Position numbers and translations under genes: made by a program | Shown here: positions 31,922-39,843 of the stretch, one piece after another | How positions within the stretch are numbered: the stretch's first letter is position 1 | Layout of the letters: each line of letters starts with the position of its first letter | Notes under the pieces: model-generated | What the model was told of the DNA's origin: nothing | The model's database searches: none | The model's input: the letters and a program-made list of their open reading frames with translations, nothing else | Assembly: GCA_017882375.1 (NCBI GenBank) | Contig: JADGPP010000028.1 | Span: 1-40,668, forward strand | Reading direction: 5' to 3' | Source: Solirubrobacteraceae bacterium | Lineage (GTDB): Bacteria > Actinomycetota > Thermoleophilia > Solirubrobacterales > Solirubrobacteraceae | Length of the DNA stretch: 40,668 nucleotides

Positions 31922-33715
31922 TCACCGCGGCTCCTCGTCGTACAAATGGTCGAAGAAGTCGGCGTAGCGCTCGTAGATCAAGGCGCGCTTGACCTTCATC
32001 GTCGGCGTCAGCTCGCCCGCCCCCTGCGTCAGGTCGTGGTCGAGGATGCCGAAGCGCTTGACCTGCTCGACGCGCGCGAAGCGCGCGTTGGCGACGTCGA
32101 TGTCGGCCTGCAGGAGCTCGCGCACGCGCTCGTCCTGCGCCATCGCCGGGAGATCGGCTGCGATGCCAAGCCGCTCGGCCAGCTTCAGCGCCTGGTCGGC
32201 ATCGAGCGTCAGCATGCACACCAGGTAGTGCCTGCGATCGCCGTACACGACGGCCTCGGAGATCCAGCGCGACTCGCGCAGCGCGTTCTCGATGTTCGCC
32301 GGCGCGACGTTCTTGCCGCTGGAGGTGATGATCAGATCCTTCTTGCGACCGGTGACGGTCAGGTAGCCGTCGCCGGACAGCTCTCCGAGGTCGCCGCTGT
32401 GAAGCCAGCCGTCGATCAGCGTCGCGTGTGTGGCCGCGGGGTCGCCGTGATAGCCGGCGAACACGTGCGGGCCGCGCATCAGGATCTCGCCGCCCTCGGT
32501 CAGCATCACCTCGGTGTCGGGCAGTGCCTTGCCGACGGTGCCGAAGCGCGGGGCGTGCAGCGGGTTGAGCGTGGCGGTCGCGCAGCTCTCGGTCATGCCA
32601 TAGCCCTCGAGCACGGTCACGCCACAGGCGTCGAAGAACTCGAGCAGCCCGGCGTCGATCGGCGCGGCGCCGACCAGCGCCATCTTCAGCTGCTCGCCGA
32701 ACAGAGCGCGCACCTTGGCCAGCGCCAGGCGATCGGCCAGGCGCAGGCGAGCTCGCGCGAGGCGCCCCAGAGGCTTGCCGGCGCGCTCGGTCCTGCGCGC
32801 CCGGCGACCCGCCTCAAGCGCCCATGCGAACAGCAGGCGCGCGGGCGGGCGCGCGCTGTCGGTCGCGCTGACGACGCCCGTGTGCAGCTTCTCGTAGATG
32901 CGCGGAACGGCGACGAAGTGGGTGGGCGACGCGGCGGCCACCTCCTCGAGGATCTTCTTGGAGTCGCCCGCCCAGTAGGCCAGCGTGCCGCCGACGTCGA
33001 GCACGACGATCTGCGCGACGCGCGCGAGGACGTGCGCCAGCGGCAGGAACATGTAGATCACCGGCTGCACGTCGTCCAGCTCGAGCTGGCCCCTGTACAT
33101 CGCCGTGGCCGACAGCAGGTTGGCGTGCGTGAGCATGCACCCCTTCGGCGGTCCGGTCGTGCCCGACGTGTAGACGAGCGTCGCGATGTCCGCGGGCGCG
33201 ACGGCCCGCACACGCTCGTCAACGGCCTGCGGCTCGACCTTGCCGGCGAGGCGTCTCAGAGCCTGGATCGGGTTCGCACCAGCGGCGTGGCCGTCGAGCA
33301 CGATCACGTGCGCCAGCCTGGGCAGGTCTCGCTCGATCGCGGCGATCTTCGCGACCTGTTCGGCGTCCTCGCAGAACACCAGGCGCGCACCGGAGTCCGC
33401 CAGCACGTGCCTGCACTCCTCGGGCGAGTTGGTGTGGTAGATCGGAGCGACGATCGCGCCGGCGCACTGGGCCCCGAGTTCGCACAGCGTCCACTCGGCC
33501 CTCGTCGAGCAGAGAATCGCCACGACGTCGCCGCGCTCGATGCCCAGCGCAATCAGCGCTTGCGCGAGCTCTCGGCTGCTCTGGCCGAGCTCGGCATAGC
33601 TGATCGTCTCCTCGCCGGTGGGCGTCGGATAGCGCAGCGCCACGTCTTCGCCGCGCTCCTGCGCGGAGAGCACCAGGCGGCCCAGCGTGGTGGCGCCGGT
33701 GGTGCGCTCGGACAC
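31922..33715 (-). CDS. Long-chain fatty-acid-CoA ligase (AMP-forming)
   Basis: This is a 597-aa acyl-CoA synthetase that activates fatty acids with ATP and CoA. The P-loop motif is YTSGTTGPPKGCMLTHANL, the adenylation core GYGMTESCA, the hinge GWLHSGDLGEL and DGYLTVTGRKKDLIITSSGKNVAPANIE, and the late part ELTPTMKVKRALI. This architecture is that of the FAA/ACSL-like class with no membrane anchor. GTG 33715 (MSERTTGATTLGRLV) is preferred, since the longer frame runs into the SRPBCC gene. It follows that gene by 47 bp and probably supplies acyl-CoA to the WS/DGAT nearby. Confidence 0.92.
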   Translation of the reverse strand: MSERTTGATTLGRLVLSAQERGEDVALRYPTPTGEETISYAELGQSSRELAQALIALGIERGDVVAILCSTRAEWTLCELGAQCAGAIVAPIYHTNSPEECRHVLADSGARLVFCEDAEQVAKIAAIERDLPRLAHVIVLDGHAAGANPIQALRRLAGKVEPQAVDERVRAVAPADIATLVYTSGTTGPPKGCMLTHANLLSATAMYRGQLELDDVQPVIYMFLPLAHVLARVAQIVVLDVGGTLAYWAGDSKKILEEVAAASPTHFVAVPRIYEKLHTGVVSATDSARPPARLLFAWALEAGRRARRTERAGKPLGRLARARLRLADRLALAKVRALFGEQLKMALVGAAPIDAGLLEFFDACGVTVLEGYGMTESCATATLNPLHAPRFGTVGKALPDTEVMLTEGGEILMRGPHVFAGYHGDPAATHATLIDGWLHSGDLGELSGDGYLTVTGRKKDLIITSSGKNVAPANIENALRESRWISEAVVYGDRRHYLVCMLTLDADQALKLAERLGIAADLPAMAQDERVRELLQADIDVANARFARVEQVKRFGILDHDLTQGAGELTPTMKVKRALIYERYADFFDHLYDEEPR

Positions 33716-33762
33716 CGGGCGAAGGGCTGCTGAGCGGGTAGGCGACGTCGCCGTGGCGACCC

Positions 33763-34221
33763 TCAGCCGGCTCGGGCTCCCTCGACGAGCCGCTTGAGCT
33801 CTCCGGGGCGCCCGTTGACGAAGATCGCGCGCGTCGCCGCCTCGACCGGTCCTTTGATCAGCAGTCCCAGCAGGCGTCCGAGATCGGCGTCGAGGTTGTA
33901 CGTCGCGCGCGTGCGACCGCCGCCAAGATCCGCGAGCTCCCACGAGCCATCGACCGCCTTCATCTCTCCCTGCTCCTGGGTCCAGGACAGGCGCGTCGGT
34001 CCCTCGTAGCGGAAGCGCACCCGTGCCTTGATGCGTCGGACCTTGATGTCGTTCTCGGTTTCGACGAGCGCCGGGCGGCCGTCGCCGTCGTGCTCGAGCG
34101 CTGTCATCGCGTCGAGACCGCCCTGCCATTGCGGCGCCGAGAGCACGTCCTCGATGGCCGCCCACACGTCCTTCAGAGGCGCATCGATGTCGCTGCTTGC
34201 ACTGCCGCCCAGGTGTGCCAT
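33763..34221 (-). CDS. SRPBCC (polyketide-cyclase/START-like) protein
   Basis: This is a 152-aa SRPBCC protein: ASSDIDAPLKDVWAAIEDVLSAPQWQGGLDAMTALEHD, LVETENDIKVRRIKARVRFRYEGP, WELADLGGGRTRATYNLDAD and the final helix GPVEAATRAIFVNGRPGELKRLV. It should hold a lipid-like ligand. ATG 34221 has AGAGGA 6 nt upstream. It is probably co-transcribed with the acyl-CoA synthetase and divergent from WS/DGAT, 63 bp away, so a lipid-handling role is reasonable but unproven. Confidence 0.88.
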   Translation of the reverse strand: MAHLGGSASSDIDAPLKDVWAAIEDVLSAPQWQGGLDAMTALEHDGDGRPALVETENDIKVRRIKARVRFRYEGPTRLSWTQEQGEMKAVDGSWELADLGGGRTRATYNLDADLGRLLGLLIKGPVEAATRAIFVNGRPGELKRLVEGARAG

Positions 34222-34284
34222 TGCGATCCTCTCAGCCGGCCGGGAATCGTCGATCCTAGCGCGAAGCCCGCGGCTTAGGCGAGA

Positions 34285-35565
34285 ATGCTTGAGGTGATCG
34301 ACGACCTGATACCGCTCGGCCCGGAGGATCGCGCGATCCTCGACCTCGAGTGCCGCACGATCGCCGGGCACACGTGCAAGATCGTGCGCCTCGCGCCGGA
34401 CGACGGGGCGGCGCTCGACCTCGCTCGCCTGCGCGCGCGCGTGGCCGAGCGGATCGAGCTCGCGCCCGCGCTGACGCGCCGGCTCGGCGGCAGCGCGCAC
34501 AGTCCCGGCTGGGTCACCGACGAGGACTTCGACCTGTCGGCGCACATCGTCGCCGCTCCAGTCGACGGCCCCGTCGATCGCCCCGCGCTGCTCGAGCTGA
34601 TCGCGCGGCTGTTCGAGCAGCGCCTGGATCGCTCGCGGCCGCTGTGGCGGATCGACACGGTCGCGCTGCAGGATGGCGGCAGCGCGCTGATCTGGCGCAT
34701 CCACCACTCGCTCGCCGACGGCACGGCGTCGGTCCGCTACGCGCGCGCGCTGCTGTGGGACGCTGGCGCCGAGGCGAGCATGACCCCGGCGCAGGCGCAC
34801 GCCGCGCATGCAGCCGACGAGGCGCGCCGCCGCGCCCACCTGGCCGGCTTCCTGCATCGCGAGTACGCGCGCGGCGAGTGCCGCTCGCCATTTGACGGCA
34901 CGATCGGCACTCGTCGCGAGGTCGCCTTCGCCGCCGTCCCGCTGGCGGGGCTGCACGAGGCGGCGAAGGAGCTCGACGGCGCGACCGTCAACGATGCCGT
35001 CCTGACGATCGTCGCCGGGGCCGTCGGGCGCTGGGTTCGCCAGCGCCACGGCGATCTCGGCACGATCCGCGTGCGCGTGCCGGTGAGCCTGCATCACGAG
35101 GGCGACGAAGTCGCCAATCACGATTCCTTCTTCTCGGTCGCCCTGCCGCTGAACGAGCCCGATCCGGTCGCCCGCCTGCGCGCCACGCACGTGGCAACGA
35201 ACGAGCGCAAGCTCGATCGCGACGCGCAGTACCGCGAGCACCTGCTGCACGAGCTGTCGGGCGTTCCGCCGCTCGAGCACTTCGTCACGCGCATGGAGCG
35301 CAATCCGCGCCGCTTTGCGCTCAGCGTGTCCAACGTCCCCGGACCACGCGCGCCGGTCAGCGTGCTCGGCGCGTCGGTCGCGCACCTGCACTCGATCGCC
35401 GAGATCGGCGAACGCCATGCGCTGCGCGTCTCGGCGACGTCGCTGGCAGGGCTCTTGTGCTTCGGACTGTGCGCCGACCCCGACCTCGTCGACGAGCTGC
35501 ACCTGATGGCCGAGGGCATCGAAGCCGAGGCGCAGGAGCTGCTCGCCGCCGCCGCGGTCGCCTAG
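34285..35565 (+). CDS. Wax ester synthase/diacylglycerol acyltransferase (WS/DGAT)
   Basis: This is a 426-aa bifunctional acyltransferase that makes wax esters or triacylglycerols from acyl-CoA. The catalytic motif HHxxxDG is present as IHHSLADGTA near residue 140. Other family blocks are PLWRIDTVAL, ATVNDAVLTIVAGAVGRWV and RFALSVSNVPGPRAPVSVLGA. The length is slightly below the usual 450-480 aa. It anchors the storage-lipid neighbourhood with the divergent acyl-CoA synthetase. It stops 15 bp before kup, on the same strand. Confidence 0.92.
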   Translation: MLEVIDDLIPLGPEDRAILDLECRTIAGHTCKIVRLAPDDGAALDLARLRARVAERIELAPALTRRLGGSAHSPGWVTDEDFDLSAHIVAAPVDGPVDRPALLELIARLFEQRLDRSRPLWRIDTVALQDGGSALIWRIHHSLADGTASVRYARALLWDAGAEASMTPAQAHAAHAADEARRRAHLAGFLHREYARGECRSPFDGTIGTRREVAFAAVPLAGLHEAAKELDGATVNDAVLTIVAGAVGRWVRQRHGDLGTIRVRVPVSLHHEGDEVANHDSFFSVALPLNEPDPVARLRATHVATNERKLDRDAQYREHLLHELSGVPPLEHFVTRMERNPRRFALSVSNVPGPRAPVSVLGASVAHLHSIAEIGERHALRVSATSLAGLLCFGLCADPDLVDELHLMAEGIEAEAQELLAAAAVA

Positions 35566-35580
35566 CAGTACCGTCTGCGA

Positions 35581-37557
35581 GTGCCCGTCCCAACCCCAGC
35601 GAATCCCGAGGGGACGACACCCGAGCAAAGCGCCCCTGAGGAGTCCTCCGCGCGGCGCCACGCGGTTGCCAAGACGGGGATGGCAGCGCTCACGTTGGGC
35701 GCGCTCGGCGTTGTCTTCGGCGACATCGGCACCAGTCCGCTGTACGCGCTGCAGACGGTCTTCACGGCCGACCACCACGCGGTTCACGCCACCTCTGCAG
35801 ACGTCTACGGCGTGATCTCGCTGGTGTTCTGGTCGATCACGATGGTCGTCTCGGTCAAGTACGTGACGTTCATCATGCGCGCCGACAACGGCGGCGAGGG
35901 CGGCATCATGGCGTTGACCGCGCTAGTGCAGCGCGCGCATGTCAAGAGCGCGATGGCGAAGCTGACGCTGGTGACGCTGGGCATCCTCGGCGCGTCGTTG
36001 TTCTACGGCGACGGCGCGATCACTCCGGCGATCTCCGTGCTCTCGGCGGTCGAAGGCGTCAAGGTCGCCGTGCCGAGCCTGCACTCGATGGTCCTGCCGA
36101 TCACCGTCGGCGTGCTCAGCGCGCTGTTCGCGATCCAGCGTTATGGCACCAAGCTCGTCGGCAGTCTGTTCGGCCCGGTGATGGCGCTGTGGTTCGGCGT
36201 GCTCGCGCTGACGGGGATCGTGGAGATCGCGCAGCACCCCGACGTGATCCGCGCACTGTCGCCCTCCTACGGCGCGAGATTCCTCGTCGACCACGGTCAC
36301 GTCGCCTTCATCGCGCTCGGCTCGGTGGTGCTCGCAGTCACCGGCGCCGAGGCGCTGTATGCGGACATGGGCCACTTCGGCCGCAGGCCGATCCGTCGTG
36401 CGTGGTTCTTGCTCGTCTTCCCCGCGCTCACGCTGCAGTACCTCGCGCAGGGCTCGCTGATTCTGCGCTCGCCGAAGTCGGTCGCCAGCCCGTTCTTCCT
36501 GCTGATGCCATCGTGGGCGCAGATACCGATGGTGCTGCTCGCCACCGTGGCGACGGTGATCGCTTCTCAAGCGGTCATTTCCGGCGCGTTCAGCGTGTCA
36601 CACCAGGCGGTCCAGCTCGGCTTCCTGCCGCGGCTGACGATCCGCCACACCTCGCGACGCGAGGTCGGCCAGATCTACGCGCCGGCGATCAACGCGGCGC
36701 TGTTCGTGATCGTGGTCGCGATCGTCATCGGCTTCGGCAGCTCGACGGCGCTCGCGTCCGCCTACGGCGTCGCCGTCACCGGCACGTTCATCCTCAACAC
36801 GATCCTCTTCCTCGCGGTCGCACGGCTGCTGTGGCACGAGCCGCGACGGCGGATCGCGCTGGGCGCGCTCGTCTTCCTGACCGTCGAGCTGGCGTTCTTC
36901 GCGGCCAACCTGACGAAGATCGTGCACGGCGGCTGGCTGCCGCTGGCGATTGCCGCTGTGGTCTTCGTCGTGCTGACGACCTGGCGCAAGGGCCGGGAGG
37001 TCGTCAGCGCCAATCGCGCGCGCGAGGAGGGGCCGCTGAAGGACTTCATCGACGCGCTCCACGCTCGCGAGCTGAAGGTCACGCGCGTGCCGGGCACCGC
37101 GGTGTATCTCAACTCCAACCCGCAGACCACGCCGCTCGCGCTGAAGGCGAACGTCGAGCACAACCACGTGCTGCACGAGCGGGTGATCATCGTCTCGATC
37201 GAAACCGAGCGCGTCCCGCACGTCTACCACGCCGACCGGCTCACCTGCGACGAGCTCGGACACTCAAGCGACGGCATCACCGGTCTGACCATTCGCTTCG
37301 GCTTCCAGGACGCACCGAACGTTCCCGCGATGCTCAAACTGGCGATCCGGCGCGACCTGCTCGAGCGCTCGATCGACCTGGAGAAGGCCTCCTACTTCCT
37401 GTCGCAGATCACGATCGTGCCGACCGGCGCGCGCGCAATGAACCCCTGGCGCAAGCGGCTGTTCCTCCTGCTCGCGCGAAACGCCGCCAACCCGGTCGTC
37501 TACTTCCGTCTGCCCGACGACCGCACGGTGACGATGGGCGAGCGCGTGTCGCTGTAG
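35581..37557 (+). CDS. kup: KUP/HAK/KT family potassium transporter
   Basis: This is a 658-aa potassium uptake permease, a K+/H+ symporter with about 12 membrane helices and a cytoplasmic C-terminal domain from residue about 480. The N-terminal signature LGALGVVFGDIGTSPLYALQ is complete, and YGDGAITPAISVLSAVEG and IASQAVISGAFSVSHQAVQLGFLP are standard Kup blocks. GTG 35581 starts 15 bp after the WS/DGAT stop, so read-through is likely, although the functions are unrelated. Confidence 0.95.
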   Translation: MPVPTPANPEGTTPEQSAPEESSARRHAVAKTGMAALTLGALGVVFGDIGTSPLYALQTVFTADHHAVHATSADVYGVISLVFWSITMVVSVKYVTFIMRADNGGEGGIMALTALVQRAHVKSAMAKLTLVTLGILGASLFYGDGAITPAISVLSAVEGVKVAVPSLHSMVLPITVGVLSALFAIQRYGTKLVGSLFGPVMALWFGVLALTGIVEIAQHPDVIRALSPSYGARFLVDHGHVAFIALGSVVLAVTGAEALYADMGHFGRRPIRRAWFLLVFPALTLQYLAQGSLILRSPKSVASPFFLLMPSWAQIPMVLLATVATVIASQAVISGAFSVSHQAVQLGFLPRLTIRHTSRREVGQIYAPAINAALFVIVVAIVIGFGSSTALASAYGVAVTGTFILNTILFLAVARLLWHEPRRRIALGALVFLTVELAFFAANLTKIVHGGWLPLAIAAVVFVVLTTWRKGREVVSANRAREEGPLKDFIDALHARELKVTRVPGTAVYLNSNPQTTPLALKANVEHNHVLHERVIIVSIETERVPHVYHADRLTCDELGHSSDGITGLTIRFGFQDAPNVPAMLKLAIRRDLLERSIDLEKASYFLSQITIVPTGARAMNPWRKRLFLLLARNAANPVVYFRLPDDRTVTMGERVSL

Positions 37558-37563
37558 CGACCT

Positions 37564-37623
37564 CCGCTCAAGCGGTGGGAGGACTTCGCCGAGGGTCTGG
37601 CCGGCGAGGCCGGCGAGGCCGGC
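37564..37623. terminator. Palindrome and GGCCGGCGA tandem repeats between converging genes
   Basis: A 12-bp palindrome (CCGCTCAAGCGG, 37564-37575) precedes two and a half copies of GGCCGGCGA (37599-37623) that run into the stop of the MFS gene. GCCGGC-rich stems could stop transcription from both sides, but there is no T-tract. Confidence 0.35.
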
Positions 37624-39098
37624 TAAACGCGGGCGGCCTCGGGCTCTGCGGCCTCGACGATCGTCTGCTCGTGCTCGCCGGCCTGCGGCGCTCGGGGCGG
37701 TCGCTTGGGCACGAGCAGGCCGGCGAGCAGGCACACCAGGAAGAAGCCCGTGGCCATCACGAACGTCTCGGTGAAGCCGGTCACCGCGGGCTCTCCGCGA
37801 ACGGTGTGCGCGGCGATGAAGGTCGCCGAAAGCTGACCGCCGAGCGCTCCGCCCAGCGTGCGCATGACGGTGTTCATCCCGGTGGCCACACCGGTCTGGT
37901 GGTTGGAGACCGCCTGGATGATCAGATTGCCGAGTGCCGCGAAGGCGAGGCCGATGCCGACGCCGAGCAGACCCGCGGCGATCAGGAACTCGATCGGGTG
38001 ACTGTGGTCGATCGCCAGGAGCGCGAACGAGACGGTCGTGAAGGCGGTTCCCGACAGCAGCGCGGCCCGCGAGCCAAAGCTCGCGGAGATCCGCCCGGCA
38101 TACATCCCGAGGAGCGTCATGCCGACCGTCGAGGGCAGCAGGTAAAGGCCCGAGACCACGACAGAGGCGCCGAAGCCGAAGCCGGTGCTCTTCGGCAGCT
38201 GCGCGAACTGCGGGAACGCGATGAACGACGCGTACATCCCCGCGCCCAGCAGGAACGCCGCGAGGTTCGCCGTCCACACGCCGCGTATGCGCATCATCGT
38301 CATGTCGATCAGCGGGTTGGCGCTGCGCGCCTCCACGGCGATCCACACCGCCGAGACCGCCAGGCCGGCGGCGATCAGGCCGAGCGTCTTCGACGAGCCC
38401 CAGCCCCACGAGGTCGTCTCTGAGATCGCCAGCAGGACCGTCGAGATGCCGATCGTCATCAGCGCCGCCGCCAGCCAGTTGATTCGCCCGGGAACGCGCA
38501 CGGGCGACTCGGGAATGAACCGCCACGTCGCGATTGCGGCGATCACGGTCGCGACGAGTGGGATCCAAAAGAGCCAGTGATAGTTGAGGTGCTCGACGAT
38601 CACGCCCGAGAGCACGATCCCGATCCCGGCGCCCACGCCGAGGATCGACGAGAGCAGGCCGATGCTGCCGGCGACCTTCTCGCGCGGGAACTCGTCGCGC
38701 ACGATTCCAAACGCCAGCGGGAAGATCCCGCCGCTTGCTCCCTGGATGAAGCGCGCGACGATGATCACGCCGAGCGAGCTCGATACGGCGGCGAGCAGCG
38801 TGCCCGCTGCGAGGATCACGAGCGTGATCAGCAGCAGGCGCTCCTTGCCGTACATGTCGCCGAGGCGCCCGAGGATCGCCGTTCCCACCGAGGCCGACAG
38901 CAGGTAGGCGGTGAGCAGCCACGTGACGCCGGTCTCGCTGGTGTGCAGGTCGTGCTGCATCGTCGGCAGCGCCGGAACGACCGACGAGCTGAGCATCGCG
39001 TAAGCGACGCCGGCGAGCGACAGCACGGCGAGGATCAGCGTGGGGTGGGTGCGCGCGGAAGCGCCCGGCGTCCTGTCGAGTCGGCTGCTCGGGGTCAT
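37623..39098 (-). CDS. MFS drug-efflux transporter, DHA2 (14-helix) type
   Basis: This is a 491-aa proton-driven exporter with about 14 helices. The N-terminal half has WLLTAYLLSASVGTAILGRLGDMYGKERLL (motif A) and RFIQGASGGIFPLAFGIVRDEFP, followed by LGVGAGIGIVLSGVIVEHLNYHWLFWI (motif C), all as in EmrB/QacA-type pumps. The substrate is not predictable. ATG 39098 lies 88 bp from the divergent TetR gene, whose product very probably represses the pump. Confidence 0.93.
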   Translation of the reverse strand: MTPSSRLDRTPGASARTHPTLILAVLSLAGVAYAMLSSSVVPALPTMQHDLHTSETGVTWLLTAYLLSASVGTAILGRLGDMYGKERLLLITLVILAAGTLLAAVSSSLGVIIVARFIQGASGGIFPLAFGIVRDEFPREKVAGSIGLLSSILGVGAGIGIVLSGVIVEHLNYHWLFWIPLVATVIAAIATWRFIPESPVRVPGRINWLAAALMTIGISTVLLAISETTSWGWGSSKTLGLIAAGLAVSAVWIAVEARSANPLIDMTMMRIRGVWTANLAAFLLGAGMYASFIAFPQFAQLPKSTGFGFGASVVVSGLYLLPSTVGMTLLGMYAGRISASFGSRAALLSGTAFTTVSFALLAIDHSHPIEFLIAAGLLGVGIGLAFAALGNLIIQAVSNHQTGVATGMNTVMRTLGGALGGQLSATFIAAHTVRGEPAVTGFTETFVMATGFFLVCLLAGLLVPKRPPRAPQAGEHEQTIVEAAEPEAARV

Positions 39099-39150
39099 CG
39101 CGAGGGGGAGATTGCCGTCATGACGCAGCGTTGTCTGTCACAGGCCGAAC

Positions 39151-39180
39151 TTGCGTTCCGCCGGCGTAGCGGACTACAGT
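39151..39180 (+). promoter_or_regulatory. Promoter of the pump regulator
   Basis: TTGCGT (39151-39156), an 18-nt spacer and TACAGT (39175-39180) end 6 nt before ATG 39187. Confidence 0.45.
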
Positions 39181-39200
39181 AGCGGAATGAGCATTCCGCT
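39181..39200. promoter_or_regulatory. Palindromic operator over the tetR start codon
   Basis: AGCGGAAT-GAGC-ATTCCGCT is a perfect 8-bp inverted repeat that contains the ATG. A related half-site (GTAGCGGA) occurs just upstream. It is a plausible autoregulatory TetR site. Confidence 0.55.
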
Positions 39201-39813
39201 CTTGCAGAGGACGAAGGTCGCCGAGGACTGCTGGTCGGCTCTCGACGCCCACGAGAAGCGCGCCAGGCTTCTGCGCGCGGCGGGCGACGTGTTCGCGCGC
39301 GAGGGCCTGCAGGCGCCGATGCCCGCGGTCGCCGCCGCCGCCGGCGCCGGCGTGGGCAGCGTCTACCGCCAGTTCCCCTCCAAGCGCGACCTGCTCGCGG
39401 CGCTCGTCGTCGAGCGCCTGCAGGAGACCGAGCGCGGCGCCGAGGCGGCGCTCGCCGGCGAGCATGACCGCTGGTCGGCGCTCACCGGCCTCTTGTGGAT
39501 GCTCGCCGAGCGCCAGGCCTCAGACGATGTCCTCGGTGAGGCGATGGCGACCGTGTCCGAGCACCCCGCCGTCGCCGAGGCGCTCAACGAGACGCTCGTG
39601 TCGCTGCAGCGCCTGCTCGCCGCCGCGCGTTCGGAGGGTGCGCTGCGCGCCGACGCCACCACGCTCGACCTGCGCCTGCTGTTCGCCGCCACGCGAGCCG
39701 CCAATCAGCTGCAAGCCGGCGCCTGGCGGCGGATGCTCGAGCTCGGCATCGACGCCCTGCGCGCGCCGCAACCCGGTCGCGGCGCGGTGAGCGATGCGTC
39801 CACGCACGTGTAG
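39187..39813 (+). CDS. TetR/AcrR family repressor
   Basis: This is a 208-aa regulator. The helix-turn-helix is KRARLLRAAGDVFAREGLQAPMPAVAAAAGAGVGSVYRQFPSKRDLLAALV, and the C-terminal half resembles the SbtR-like TetR subgroup. It probably senses a toxic compound and represses the divergent MFS pump and itself. ATG 39187 is chosen because the TACAGT box lies 6 nt upstream and the operator overlaps it. Confidence 0.9.
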   Translation: MSIPLLQRTKVAEDCWSALDAHEKRARLLRAAGDVFAREGLQAPMPAVAAAAGAGVGSVYRQFPSKRDLLAALVVERLQETERGAEAALAGEHDRWSALTGLLWMLAERQASDDVLGEAMATVSEHPAVAEALNETLVSLQRLLAAARSEGALRADATTLDLRLLFAATRAANQLQAGAWRRMLELGIDALRAPQPGRGAVSDASTHV

Positions 39814-39830
39814 ACGCAGTGCGCTCGGGG

Positions 39831-39836
39831 TAGTCT
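39831..39836 (+). promoter_or_regulatory. -10 box of the terminal lipoprotein gene
   Basis: TAGTCT ends 7 nt before ATG 39844 (leaderless pattern). Confidence 0.45.
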
Positions 39837-39843
39837 GTTCCGC

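Noticed and set aside
31946-33733. 595-aa plus-strand frame opposite the acyl-CoA synthetase
   Set aside because: It is a GC-rich shadow of a strongly supported gene.
33763-35787. 674-aa minus-strand frame opposite WS/DGAT
   Set aside because: Only its last 152 codons (the SRPBCC protein) are real. The rest is antisense to WS/DGAT.
36189-38423. 744-aa plus-strand frame across the kup-MFS boundary
   Set aside because: It runs out of frame through kup and antisense to the MFS gene, and its composition is Arg-rich.
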